A DNA stretch of 64,000 nt. Origin: Trichoderma breve (lineage: Eukaryota; Ascomycota; Sordariomycetes; Hypocreales; Hypocreaceae). Under the pieces are notes generated by a model, which was not told the origin of the DNA, did not search any database, and saw only the letters and a program-made list of their open reading frames with translations. The translations under genes were made by a program, and so were the position numbers. Below, in pieces: positions 38,775 to 49,610 of the stretch (position 1 is the first letter of the stretch; each line of letters opens with the position of its first letter). The stretch lies in assembly GCF_028502605.1 (NCBI RefSeq), contig NW_026611593.1:620001-684000 (forward strand), in the 5' to 3' direction.

Positions 38775-40452
38775 ATGTTGCAACTCTTCTCAAGCCGGGT
38801 TCGGCGTCCCATTTCGCTAGTCGGCATCGCTTTTGTCTTTAGCACTTTAGCTTTGTACATACTCGCACCAGTAAGTAGACACCACATTTCAAATTGTCAT
38901 GAGGACAACTCCATGTTAGTTGGTTAACTCACACAATGAAAAGTACACTGTCCAGCATGGATCTTCAGAAACGCCGAAACAGCCATGGACCACAAGTCGC
39001 ATTTCCCAGCCTCCGAGTAACCAGACTACCACCGTCTCTCAGACTGCAAATCAGAAAATCCACATTCTTTTACCTGCCACAAGAAGCAATATCAACTTCT
39101 GCAAGACGCTCCTTACCATGATCCTCTTAGGATATCCTAGCCCGACGATTATCGCTTGGGCAGACCAAGACCGCGCGAGTGGACTTCTTGGAGGCGGTTC
39201 ACACTTTGCCAAAATCACACGGACTCTGGATTACATTAATGACCCTAAACGTCGCAACCTGCCCGGCTTCGACGATGAACTCGTCATGATGCTCGATGCA
39301 TATGATATTTGGTTCCAGCTCCCCCTTGACGTGCTCTTGTCTCGCTACAACGCCATTCTCGAGGACGATGCCGCACGAGTTTCTCAGCGCATGGGTCGAG
39401 CTTATACTATTGAGGGTATCAATTCACGGGTTGTATTTGGAGCAGGCAAACGCTGCGCACCGAATTTGCTTAACTCCGTGGCCTGCTATCCCGTTCCTGA
39501 ATCGCCCCTCCCAAATGACCTTTACGGAGGAAACACGGATACTTTCATTGGAACCAGCCAATGGAGCAGCTATCGAACTCGGTATCTCAACTCAGGATAC
39601 ATCATTGGGCCGGTGGGAGAAGTGCGTCGCGTTCTGGAGAGAGCTCTGAAGAAACTGGAAGAATGCCAGAACCGAAAAGGCGCTTCGTTTGATGATGGAA
39701 CTGGGGCATCAGATGCGTGTTACAAGGGTAGTGATCAGAGCATCTTTGTCGAGATGTTTGGAGAGCAGGAATATTATCGCGAAGTTATGAGACGGCATCA
39801 TCGCACTCGTGTTGATGATGTACTTGATAGAGTCGTTCCAGGACGAGCTGGATCAAGGCCGCCTCCTACGGTTGTCCAGCAGGTCCCTGTGCTGGATCGC
39901 CTAGAACCTGCTTTCACTCATCAGCAGTACAACAAGACGCATCTTCCCGACAAGCCCTATGAATTCGGCATTGCTTTGGATTATTGGTCTCTGCTGGGTC
40001 ATCAGACGTCCAACGCTGTTACTGATGCTCGGTATATCCGCCACAGCCTCCCCGTGAAACAGCAAATGGGCAAAACAGGGAAATTCGACTGCGTCCCCAA
40101 AACAGAAATGATGTCCCTACCAAACGATTTGCCCAGCGACAAGCCTCTCCCATGGATGAGAGGCATGATGCCTGATATGTGGGCGACGATGCCTCTTTAC
40201 ACGGAGATTTGCATCGGCACGGTGCCCGTCATGATCCATCACAACTCGGTGGAAAAGTACCAGCGGGAGAGGCAGTGGAGTCAGACGTGGTGGTACAGGA
40301 GAGCGAAGCCGCTGTTTGAGGAGAGGCGCAAGGAGGGGATTGCGCAGTTGGCGGAGGGCATTCCGACGGATCGCGGGACGATGGAGAAGTGGGAGATGAT
40401 TTGTCCAAAGTTTCTTGAGAAGGAGCTGTTTAGGAATGAAAAGGGGAATTAA
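38775..40452 (+). CDS. Type II membrane glycosyltransferase, PLOD/COLGALT-like fold
   Basis: Exons 38775-38870 and 38920-40452 give 542 residues. Exon 1 encodes a short basic tail and a single signal anchor (ISLVGIAFVFSTLALYIL). The 49-nt intron is in phase 0 and short but plausible. The lumenal domain shows IHILLPATRSNINFCKTLL, an acidic DxxD-type motif MMLDAYDIWFQ, RYLNSGYIIGPVGEVRR and GSDQSIFVEMFGEQEYYRE. This motif order resembles procollagen glycosyltransferase domains. Such fungal proteins are usually annotated only as glycosyltransferases; donor and acceptor are unknown. It is convergent with LCP5. Confidence 0.8.
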
Positions 40453-40670
40453 GGGGATTGATTGTATGAACACGGGATGAAAGTATGTGTTATGCTTGCA
40501 TGAGAGGTGTTTTGGGCGTCATGATGTCATTTGTTTTGGAATATTCACTGTACATTCTTCAAGATACTATTTATATGTGCTTAATTATAATATAATGTCA
40601 CTGTATACAACTTTTAACAAGCCAAAAACGCCGTATATGAGCGCAAACCAGCATCATGCCATTACAAAAT

Positions 40671-41840
40671 CTATTTCCTGCCCTTCCCTCTGCTTCCCCG
40701 TCCAATCTCCATCAACCTGGCCTTCTTGTGGAATCTCTCTCCCATCTGGTGTCCGCTCCCCCTCGGTCCATCCTCCGTATCACCTCCACGCTTCCGGCTC
40801 TTCTCCAGCATGGCTCTGACGCCAGATCCTGCGCCGCCCTCCTTTCGCTTGGTCAACCGATCGATGCGATCAACGCCCTCGCCGAGATTATGCCACTCCT
40901 CGCCGCCAAACTGCATCCGTCCGCTGCGGCCGGCTTGCTTGGCCTTCTTGGCGCGCTCCTTCTTGCTCTCCTTGGGCAGACGGGTAAAGTTCGTCTCTTC
41001 GTATTCTGTGCGCTCCTGCTCGTCCTTGCGCTCCTGCTGCGTCTTCATTCTGCGGCCACCTTGGACGATAGTTGTTCCGATGCTGGGTTCGGCAATGGGT
41101 GCGGATGAGAGCTCAGAGGCAACAAATTCCTCCATGGTGTGTGAGCGCATGGGGCGGCGGGCGGCCTTTTCGCGGGTTTGGGTCGTCTCCATGACTTGAC
41201 GCTCGCGGCGAGGGGGTCGGTATACGCCGGCGGGAGCATCATCGTTTTGGTCGCGCTTGGCGGGACGGATGGCGACGTCGTCCATGAGAGAGCCCATGTT
41301 GGGCGCGGCAGAGAAGTTGCCTCGCTTGGGCTGGGGCCTGGAGTGACCGTCTTCGGCCTCGGAGTCGTCCTCTTCATCCTCATCCTCGTCATCGTCTTCA
41401 GAGCCTGAACCTGACTCGTCCGTGCTAGATCCAGTCTTTGCATTTTCCTTGGCCTCCTTCATCTTCTCGCGTCGCTGCGCATCTTCCGCCGTCCGAAGGA
41501 ATCTGTCGATGGAGAACCGCAGCTTCTCTTCCAATGGTCGGGCTCCCTTCTCGAGAAACAGACGTAGCTCGACAAGCTTTGTTCGCACGGCATCGTCTAA
41601 ATCTTGATCCTTTTCTTTTGATGCGGCCTTTCCATCTGACTTTGCGTTTCGTAGCTTGACGAGGATGAGAAAGACGAGGTTCTGGAGGTATGAGAGCAGC
41701 AGCTCGTTCTTGACGTCGAGGAGCGAAATTCCATCCTTGGGGTGGTCAATGGTTGAGATTTTTGAAGTTCCTTCTTGTGCCAGAGACAGCGACTGTGTTA
41801 GAGACGCCAACAGCGCGGGCAGAGTCGTTGCGGCGGCCAT
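40671..41840 (-). CDS. LCP5: Lcp5/neuroguidin, Sas10/Utp3/C1D-family SSU processome protein
   Basis: A single exon encodes 389 residues. The N-terminal half holds the Sas10/C1D domain, with ISLLDVKNELLLSYLQNLVF and KLVELRLFLEKGARPLEEKL (landmarks VKNELLLSYLQNL and RPLEEKLRF). An acidic stretch follows (about 140-165), then YRPPR and MEEFVASELSSAP, and a highly basic C-terminus ending in GRGSRGKGRK, probably nucleolar. Yeast Lcp5 binds U3 snoRNP and is needed for 18S rRNA processing. I start at MAAATTLPAL because the upstream extension (to 42002) lacks conserved features. It is co-oriented with the dihydroorotate dehydrogenase gene. Confidence 0.9.
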   Translation of the reverse strand: MAAATTLPALLASLTQSLSLAQEGTSKISTIDHPKDGISLLDVKNELLLSYLQNLVFLILVKLRNAKSDGKAASKEKDQDLDDAVRTKLVELRLFLEKGARPLEEKLRFSIDRFLRTAEDAQRREKMKEAKENAKTGSSTDESGSGSEDDDEDEDEEDDSEAEDGHSRPQPKRGNFSAAPNMGSLMDDVAIRPAKRDQNDDAPAGVYRPPRRERQVMETTQTREKAARRPMRSHTMEEFVASELSSAPIAEPSIGTTIVQGGRRMKTQQERKDEQERTEYEETNFTRLPKESKKERAKKAKQAGRSGRMQFGGEEWHNLGEGVDRIDRLTKRKEGGAGSGVRAMLEKSRKRGGDTEDGPRGSGHQMGERFHKKARLMEIGRGSRGKGRK

Positions 41841-42399
41841 GATGGGCTGATGAGCTGCGGCTGGTGGTTTTGTTTCGAGATGGTAAAATTCAAAAGCCTG
41901 GAGAAATCGATATCGATTTGAACTTTTTAGTGGGGGCATGTGGCGTATCTTGCTTGTACCTGCGCCTTGCCTGTTTGGGTCTAGCGGATATTCTTCTTTC
42001 AATTACCCTGCATTTTGTTGGTATCTTGAGCTGAAAGAGAAGAGGAGGAAATATGACTGTAGAGATAAATAAGTTGGTTTATGAATTGAAAGTAGATTCA
42101 CTTGAAGAAAAATTCACGTTGTTGAGGTTGTGATGTTGATGGTAGAATGCGGTGGCTGCTTGTTTACATGTGAATAACAAGCTCCTGAACGTCAACACAG
42201 ATGGGAATATATGACGGACATCATACTTAGGAAATTGTTTTAGAAAATTCATATGTCCGTCTATACACTGACATTGACACAACATTGCTATCCGACTTTT
42301 CGTTATAAATACAAAGGTAGTAGTATATCATATATCTCCTTTCAACACCTCTAAGACGCTCCTGGAAATCCTTCCATTGCATCTCCTGAAATCATGCCT
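41841..42399. promoter_or_regulatory. Intergenic between LCP5 and URA9
   Basis: About 560 bases that hold the LCP5 promoter and the 3' flank of the dehydrogenase gene. No gene is seen. The sequence is AT-rich from 42040 to 42340. Confidence 0.5.
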
Positions 42400-43800
42400 C
42401 TATAGAGCATCGCGCATCTCCTTTTTCATCCTTGTGACCGTTCCAACTCCTCCATAAACCAAACCCGTGTACACCATCGCTACGCTTGCACCAGCATTCA
42501 GCACCTTCAACGCCTGCTCTCCATTCGTGATGCCTCCAGTCGCAAAAAGCACCTTTTGCTCACCCTTGCCATCGCTGGGCTGCGAGTCGAGCATCTTGCG
42601 GTATCGGCCGACGAGGTCCAATGTGCGGTCGAACATGGCAGGGCCAGAGTAGCCGCCCGTCTCCATCAGCGCCTTTTGCTCTCTGACTGAGAGCTTGGCT
42701 CCCTTGGGGTTGAGGCCGGTTCTTCGCTTGGTGGTGTTTCCCACAATGATGCCGTCGACTCCGCTCTTCTGCACAGCCTGGACGATGCCCTCCATTTGCG
42801 AATCTTCGTCCTCGTCGGGAGAAACCTTGACCATGACCTTGGGGCGCACTTTTCTGTCGGTTCGAGATGCCTCGTCGACAACGGCGGCAAGTAGCCGCGT
42901 CAAGGGCTCTGCAGCTTGAAGGTCTCGGAGACCTGGCGTGTTGGGGCTGCTGACGTTGACGACCAGAACATCGGCGTAGCGGGCCAACCGCTTTGTGCAG
43001 TAGACATAGTCGGAGGCGATGGCCTGCTCGTCCTTTTCGTTGGTCTCCTTGTTCTTTGCGATTTGCACGGCCAGTATGCGTCCAGGCTTCAAGCTTCCTA
43101 CGGGAACACCGGCCTCTCCACTAATGATTTCCTCCTCGGTGACTCCTATTGAGCGCGCAAATCGTCGAAGTCGGTCGCGCAGGCGGATCGCCATGTCGTC
43201 AGCTCCCTTTGAGTTGAGGCCGTATCGGTTGACCATTCCATCGAGAATCGGCACGCGAAAGACTCGGGGCTTGGGGTTTCCCTCTTGCGGCAGCGGCGTG
43301 CAGCCACCGACTTCGACAACGCCGGCTCCCAGCGCAAACAGCGCATCGGGAATCTCGCCGTCCTTGTCCAGACCAGCCGAGATGCCGATCGGGTTCGCCA
43401 ATTGGTGCTCGAATACGGTGGCTGAGAGGCTAGAGCTGTTGGCAGCGGCGTCACGTTCTCGGGGGTTCAAGCCGACTTCGTAGAGCAGCTTCAGCGCTGT
43501 AACGCCCAAATGGTGCGCATCTTCGGCATCGGGGACGACGGTTCGCAGCAGCGGCGGGACGACATATCGGTGGACGAATGCTCGCGTGTCGGTCGTATAG
43601 TAGTATGAAGCATATAGAGCAGCCGCCAGCGCAGTGCTATAAGCTGCCACCTTGAATCCGCCACCAGAGCTGCCGGCTGAGCTCGAATTATAGCGACGAG
43701 GGATTGAAGTTCTGAGAGAGTTTCGCGAGGGGCATGTCGATCGGGGGACGGATTTCAGGCCGGTGGCGGCAAGACGCGACCGCAGCAATGAGACAGACAT
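42400..43800 (-). CDS. URA9: Dihydroorotate dehydrogenase, class 2, mitochondrial
   Basis: A single exon encodes 466 residues. An Arg/Ser-rich N-terminal presequence is followed by a membrane helix (AAYSTALAAALYASYYY), as in quinone-linked class 2 enzymes of the inner mitochondrial membrane. Family motifs are NPIGISAGLDKDGEI, GGCTPLPQEGNPKPR, NRYGLNSKGAD, the active-site loop VVNVSSPNTPGLRDLQ with catalytic Ser, VKVSPDEDE, GNTTKRR, and the FMN phosphate-binding FATGGITNGEQA and YTGLVYGG. The enzyme performs the fourth step of pyrimidine synthesis, dihydroorotate to orotate, passing electrons to ubiquinone. Confidence 0.96.
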   Translation of the reverse strand: MSVSLLRSRLAATGLKSVPRSTCPSRNSLRTSIPRRYNSSSAGSSGGGFKVAAYSTALAAALYASYYYTTDTRAFVHRYVVPPLLRTVVPDAEDAHHLGVTALKLLYEVGLNPRERDAAANSSSLSATVFEHQLANPIGISAGLDKDGEIPDALFALGAGVVEVGGCTPLPQEGNPKPRVFRVPILDGMVNRYGLNSKGADDMAIRLRDRLRRFARSIGVTEEEIISGEAGVPVGSLKPGRILAVQIAKNKETNEKDEQAIASDYVYCTKRLARYADVLVVNVSSPNTPGLRDLQAAEPLTRLLAAVVDEASRTDRKVRPKVMVKVSPDEDEDSQMEGIVQAVQKSGVDGIIVGNTTKRRTGLNPKGAKLSVREQKALMETGGYSGPAMFDRTLDLVGRYRKMLDSQPSDGKGEQKVLFATGGITNGEQALKVLNAGASVAMVYTGLVYGGVGTVTRMKKEMRDAL

Positions 43801-44694
43801 GATTGGCGCAAGTCACGCCGTGTCGGCTGCCAATTGCTCGAGTTTGGCTGTCGTGAGTCGAGAAACGATCTGATATGATATTGGACGATATATTGTGGAT
43901 CTGGTGAAGTCGGGAGATCGGGCAAATCCTCCGAGGAGCTGTCCGTACTGTGGCGATATCAATGGCGCACTGTTTTATATGAAAAGAGGTGCCCAGACCG
44001 TACCAGCGGTTTTATCCATATAAGCATTGGACTATTCATTTACTCAATTTCTATAATTAGTGACGTCTTTTGTAAATCGTACTGTTTACCGTCCGCTTGG
44101 CCGTATCCCCTATCTATGTCCCCATGCCTTATCTGATATCGTACAGATATACTCTCTCAAAGATCTCTTATATCACTGTTACCAAGACAACGTCCATAAT
44201 TCAGCTTCTTAGAAAAGGTAATCGTCCATTATCTAGAAGAAAATTGTCTGTGGCTTGGTTGTGGGAGTGAATTGGTGTTGTAAATCGGACGCCACCAGAC
44301 ATAGATCTCCCCCATGTTATACCTGGACCAACCACCGTCCGAGTCTTATACTTACAATCCGCCACATATGAAGCCATCGTCGAGTTTGATACCTTATACT
44401 TTGATATTGCTGGGCAACACGTCTTGTTGATTGTTTATTGTATCTTTATAGCTTTGGAAGCTGAATGCTAATCCTTCTTGTATTTGTTTGCCTATAAAGA
44501 CATGCCCACCCCCCCAAGAATTGTGATTTGAATCATCCCTCACACACAATTTTGCAATATCCAACGTGAACAAAAGCCCACTTCATATCTACGTTGACCC
44601 CATTCAAACCTATGTTGATCCAATTCAAACCTATCTTGACCGAATTCAAACCTATCTTGACCAAATTCAAATCTACTTTGACCCAATCCTCACA
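43801..44694. promoter_or_regulatory. Intergenic; promoter and leader of F-box paralog 1
   Basis: About 0.9 kb and the visible border between the conserved block and the accessory region. A TATA-like tataaag at 44493-44499 lies 200 bases before the ATG of F-box paralog 1. The leader after it contains the 21-bp tandem repeat listed next. No gene of its own is seen. Confidence 0.5.
44587..44691 (+). repeat. 21-bp tandem repeat, five units
   Basis: Five units of 21 bp (consensus acctatcttgaccaaattca plus one a) run directly up to the ATG of F-box paralog 1, with the last unit more diverged. The unit is a multiple of three, and the frame of the following gene stays open through it, reading YVDPIQT-like heptads. 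No upstream ATG exists in that frame, so I treat it as untranslated leader. Confidence 0.9.
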
Positions 44695-45951
44695 ATGGCA
44701 AACACTCGACTTGTACGGTATAGACCTCGGCGACGAGAGCCGGCACGGGCACCTGGAGAGATTTTCCAGATGGAGCACTCTTATCTCGATATGACGCCGA
44801 GGACAGGGTCATGTGCCATCGCAAACATCCCACCGGAGATTTTACTTACGATAATGGACCATCTCCCAATGCCTTTCCGCCTTTCTCTGGCACTTACCTG
44901 CAAGGGCTTTTACAATACTTTCCGTATTCTAACATCAAGCAAACCCGACGAAATGGAAACTTCATCAATGTTGTATATCTTGCAGAGAGATATACCCAAC
45001 GTATATTTCTGTTTTCGGTGCCACAAGTTGTGTCCTTTAAACCAGGATCGGAACTGGGAGGGCCAAAATGACCATGGATGCGGCAAGTCGGGTTTGTTTG
45101 GCGACTGGGACTTGGTCCACAAACATATTCCCAAGCAGCAGATTCCATTACTCTGGCATCCCGTTCTCAAAGAGGCACACCTTGATTTCATGGAAGCATA
45201 CTTGGTAATGGACAGCCACTTTTATGGCGAGTCTCATGGACTTCCCCTTTCGACACTCGAGCGACACTCAAAGTTCGAAAAGTTCATCATATTGAACAGG
45301 ACTACTATCAATGATCGAGACGACTGGAATGATGACCTGAGAAAGAGTTTGAAGGTATCAAAAGCCTGCAAACAGACTGTCTTTGATGTCAGACCACAGG
45401 GATCCAAAGCAAAGGCTTTTCAAGCCCCCTGGAGGTTTTCCTTTGACTCCATCCCCAAGATTATCGACAATGAGCTCTACATCGCTAGAACTCATACAGT
45501 TGAAGGGCCAATGGTGGGCTGGGAGCACTTGGCGAGACTCTTGGAAAGCATTCACCTGCCCATTTGTCGCCACCTGAGGTGCATTACGGAAACGTACTCA
45601 TATTGCCATATTATCATCAGTCGAAGCCACAACAATCGGAGTATCTGCCAAAAAGACTGGAATCATGATCACCATTTCCAGCAAAGCGGTTCATGTCAGT
45701 ACTGCTACACCGATTATGATATCTCGCTTCAAAGAGACAACGACAAGAAAGAGTGGAGATTGAAGATCTGCACATACCACTACCTCGGAGCCTGTCGCTC
45801 CCCAGCCGACCTCCTTTGGGATTATCTTGTTCGAGATGTGTGTGGGCCACTGAATCCTTTATACTGGGAAATGAAGCATCGGCATCTGGATATGGATCTT
45901 GGGAAGGCGCGGCGAAGGTGGCATGAGGGCGATGAGGGAGACTCTTCCTAG
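44695..45951 (+). CDS. F-box-like protein, paralog 1 of 4
   Basis: An intronless frame of 418 residues starts at MANTRLVRYRP, with a good fungal start context (cacaATGG). An F-box-like segment at about 44-76 reads IPPEILLTIMDHLP then LSLALTCKGF. A CxxC pair follows in YFCFRCHKL (Cys 106 and 109). Blocks shared with the three paralogs downstream are AYLVMDSHFYGESHGLPL, PKIIDNELYIARTHT, EHLARLLESIHLPICRHLRC, SCQYCYTDYDISL, TYHYLGACRSPADLLWDY and a C-terminal RHLDMDLGKARRRWHE. F-box proteins recruit substrates to SCF ubiquitin ligases. The rest of the protein is not a family I recognise; its paired cysteines suggest zinc binding (inference). Confidence 0.75.
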   Translation: MANTRLVRYRPRRREPARAPGEIFQMEHSYLDMTPRTGSCAIANIPPEILLTIMDHLPMPFRLSLALTCKGFYNTFRILTSSKPDEMETSSMLYILQRDIPNVYFCFRCHKLCPLNQDRNWEGQNDHGCGKSGLFGDWDLVHKHIPKQQIPLLWHPVLKEAHLDFMEAYLVMDSHFYGESHGLPLSTLERHSKFEKFIILNRTTINDRDDWNDDLRKSLKVSKACKQTVFDVRPQGSKAKAFQAPWRFSFDSIPKIIDNELYIARTHTVEGPMVGWEHLARLLESIHLPICRHLRCITETYSYCHIIISRSHNNRSICQKDWNHDHHFQQSGSCQYCYTDYDISLQRDNDKKEWRLKICTYHYLGACRSPADLLWDYLVRDVCGPLNPLYWEMKHRHLDMDLGKARRRWHEGDEGDSS

Positions 45952-46407
45952 GATGCTTTGACATACAATACAATGCTTATTATAGTCTGTCAATACTTTT
46001 GTTTACCGATATGCAATAGTGTATTATGTTTATTTGATTTTATATTTAATATAGAATATTATGAATAAAAGTTCTTGTTCATAAAGTCACGACTGATGAT
46101 CCATGAGACTGCTGATTTGTCACAATGCAAATGGAAATGACAAGAAAAGATCACATATGTACAAGGAACGGACATTTAATGTAATCAGTTGGCAACTAAC
46201 GTTAATGGATAACAAGAATTGGAATACTTTAATAGTATAGGTAGCTGTAAATATCTTCTTGAATATCCCCCCTGCTGGGCATCAGGCGTCCTATTGAGCA
46301 GGTAGTTTTCTAGGCTTTTTAACTGCACATTTTTACGGTAAAAGTTGCTTTAAACATTCCATAATACGGCTCTCACTATATCCAATATAATAAGGAAAAA
46401 TTCGAAA
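45952..46407. other. Convergent intergenic region
   Basis: AT-rich 3' flanks of F-box paralog 1 and the HET-domain gene. No gene is seen. Confidence 0.55.
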
Positions 46408-48498
46408 TTAAAATAAATAAACGTCTGTCTCCCAGTCATTAAGATAGCCTCCCTCCTCCTCCTCCTCCGACCAAGGAATGTAAACCCTAAAATGACCTAG
46501 TCGCACGAACGCACCAGGCCCGTCTTCCTCCGATATTCTCAATATTAGACCCTTGTAAGGGACTGTATTGTCTGGTGCGGTTCTCATCCCTTGTCCAAAG
46601 TCTCCATAACATATGAGGAGAGTCACTGCCGATGGTTCCGGAGATTTCATCTTACAATCCATATGGCAGTAGATTTTCTGTCCTTTCCAGATTGGACCGT
46701 CGATGGTCCGATAAAAATCATTATATGATGTCGAAATTTCTGGCTGAATGGGTTCTTGCGGTTCTAGTTTCATCGAAATCAAAGGAGCTCTCAACGCAAG
46801 CTTTCGCTTAGAACGGTCTCTAAAGTCTATGATTTCATCAAGAGATGTAGGCTGTCCCGGATTGGCATATCGAATGAGATCTTTGATCCTCGAAGAAGAT
46901 TTTCCTAAAAAGTAGTTGCGGTCGTAACCGAACTTGACAGCTGAAGCCCAAGACCAGCTAGGAAAATCCTTTCGAATGAAGCCATCTTCTTCATGTCCGA
47001 TCTTCGTACATTCCCAAAGAAGAGCTCTTGAATAAAATCCCTTGAAGATTCCACCAAAGTATTCCACATTGTGTTGTAATGAGAGACGACGGGCAACTCC
47101 ATGGATGGCAGCGAGACGGTCTGTTGGTTTTGTCAACTGCATGTCCGAGTATTGAACTATTATGCCAAGCCAGGCAATTCCTAAAGCTTCTTCTTTAGGC
47201 AAACTCAAGACCTCTCGTATGAAATTATCGGTTCTTGCACCAATATAATTCTCATTATGCTGCTGGCGCAGATTCCGAAGAGGCTGATTCTCTTGGAACA
47301 GGCCACTGTCACACTCCCACAACAGACCGATCCCACTCCAGTGTAATCTTCGAGTTGATAAAATTCTTTCTTGTAGAGCCCAAGCGCGTTCCATCAATGG
47401 CATATGTCTGATTTTGATATCATTTAGTCCTTTAGATGGTATGATGGAAAAAAAGTTTTCCTCATGCTGGATGCACTCCTCTTTTCTCCATGGGTATCGA
47501 GCAGAGTGCCTCTCTCGAAGAAATCCGTCTGAGCTATCTGATGTGCAAAGAGCTGAGATGCAGAATAGAGCATTAGAATAGTAGCTGCCCATTTGGGCTG
47601 CTTCAGTATTCCAGTCGCCAAGAAAGTTGTCGTTGTCTGGTTGGATGATGCATAGTGCATCAACCCAGAGATATCGGACCTCCGTGGCCCTTGTAACTGT
47701 AATAGCGTCGCGAATTGTTTTTGGCAAGTCGCATACCATAATTTGTTGCTTTCGTTGATGTAAGTTGTTGCGTGTTGTTTTCGCTGCTTCATTTCCCAGT
47801 CCCCAGCAATAGCTCAGAATGAGATAGGTGGGTTTTATTTCACTTGACAACTCCTTGGTATCGACAAGTCTGACCGTGCTGTTGTCATTAGATTGAACGT
47901 CTATCAATCGAGTTGGTGCAACATTGAATTTTTCTTTGAGGTTCTTTGTCCGTTGGCATTTCTCATGATTCTGGCTGCAGCTGTCTATCCATCTGAGACT
48001 TGTTTGCATGAGCGTCCTAACTTCATCGATATTTTCACTCGCCAGCCCTAAAAATTAGGTATGCAGTGAGTATTCGAACTATCATCACGCGGGCAAGATT
48101 TTCGTACGCGAAATCGGGGGTAATTCATGATGAGGCTTCCTTGTGTCAAGGAAGTGAATTTCAAACTCCGACCAAAAGGTATCAAGTGTAGCCGTGTGTT
48201 CTAATCGCATTGAAAATCCAAATTCCGAGGAGCCATACATGAATGCACGTAGATAAGACTCCTTTATAATGAGCATAACGTAATCTGCTAGTCCATCTCT
48301 GTCTACCCAGCTCATGTGCATCCAAATAATTTGACAACTGCGACAGCCCCCATCTGCTGAAGCTTGGAGGTCTGTTACAGATTTATAGTGGTCGATATGA
48401 GTGCTGCCATCTTTGGTTGGAGAGAAATAGCGACATTCGTTTAAGAGTGTGCGACACTTTTCACACAAGCGCTCTCCGATAATGTTTGAAGACTGCAT
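46408..48498 (-). CDS. HET-domain (heterokaryon incompatibility) protein
   Basis: Exons 48498-48108 and 48047-46408 encode 676 residues. The N-terminal segment, with LCEKCRTLL and GGCRSCQIIW, is typical of fungal HET proteins. The HET domain runs from about 208: YLILSYCWG, LPKTIRDAITVTRATEVRYLW (landmark LPKTIRDAI), YLWVDALCIIQ, QMGSYYSNALFCISAL, and later MERAWALQERILSTR and LLWEC. FPSWSWASA follows as usual. HET proteins trigger programmed cell death after non-self recognition during hyphal fusion, or act in other immune-like responses. No STAND or other C-terminal sensor domain is seen, and the C-terminal 200 residues are not recognised. The 60-nt intron joins PPISR to LASEN in frame. Confidence 0.9.
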
Positions 48499-49610
48499 TG
48501 TTAAAATGGGACCTGGGCGACCTAAGGAGTATAAAAAGTCGACTGATAAATGTACCAGGGAGGAAAAGGGCCAAAATTAGATATAGAGGTGTTCGCGTTT
48601 CTTTACCAAGACTGGTTACTGCAGCTGGACCTTGTTCTAGGCTTTCCGTCACAGTTCTGATGGCAACTGGGGTAGTGGCCACTTTCTGGAGAAGTGATGA
48701 GCTTTCAAAAGATAACAGATATCAACAAATCCGTAATGTATTAGTTCAGTTTATGTAGGGAGCTTGGTGTTACAAAAAGTGCGGGCAAGGCCAAGAGCCA
48801 AGAATTGGGTTCGCCGTATTAGGCAGCAAGGCTGACAGAGACAATAGACGACAACTAACTAAAAAACTGAAAGCCCCATATTGTCAGATGGCATGCTGGG
48901 AATGGACCTTGAATATTATGGGGGCATACTTGGCGGAGCTCATCAACTTGCTCGTTTACCTCTCTGGCTGTCTGCCACACTAATGACGAGTTGCGTATGT
49001 ACCTACTTTGATCCAGCCACAAAGTCGTTCTTCTGTGACGAGTATTAACATAGGGAGCCATCGGGAGATAGCCAAATCCTGTATCTGTTATATATTTGTT
49101 TTAAAGATTTTTTTTTCTTTCTTGGCTGGATGAATGGAGGATGAATGGGATTTGACTCTGTGCATGCATAGGCTCTATTAAAAAGAATACGGTCGGCGAA
49201 TGATTCTCTTGCGTGAGCACATTCGCAGCAAACCAAATCTCATTTAATGAGAATATAGTTAGCAGCGTAGTCCTGGTAATTGTCATGTACTATGGTTGTT
49301 GACTGGAAGGCTGGCTTCTATTCTGGAGCATTTTAGGTAGGACAGACGCCAATGTCAGGACGTACGACATACACTACTAGACTGTCACCACTACGTACAG
49401 GTATTCATTTTGAAGTGGCAAAGTAGCTGGCTCACGACAGCCCGCCAAGCTATGCGGCTAACCTTTGGATATATAATTTGCTGGTTTTATATCCGGCCAG
49501 TAACAACGCACCAGAACCAGTGCTGGGTGCTACCATCAGCCGACGCTGAAAATGCTCATTTATTGCTCTTTGTAATAGAGTCAAGTGTGATGTTACAACC
49601 GGCCACGGCC
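48499..49610. other. Gene-free region
   Basis: About 1.1 kb between two minus-strand genes: the HET promoter and the 3' flank of the kinase-like gene. Open frames here start with TTG or GTG or have no domain content. Nothing else is seen. Confidence 0.5.

Noticed and set aside
44566..44694. N-terminal extension of F-box paralog 1 through the 21-bp repeat
   Set aside because: The frame is open but starts only with GTG; the ATG at 44695 has good context and matches the paralogs better.
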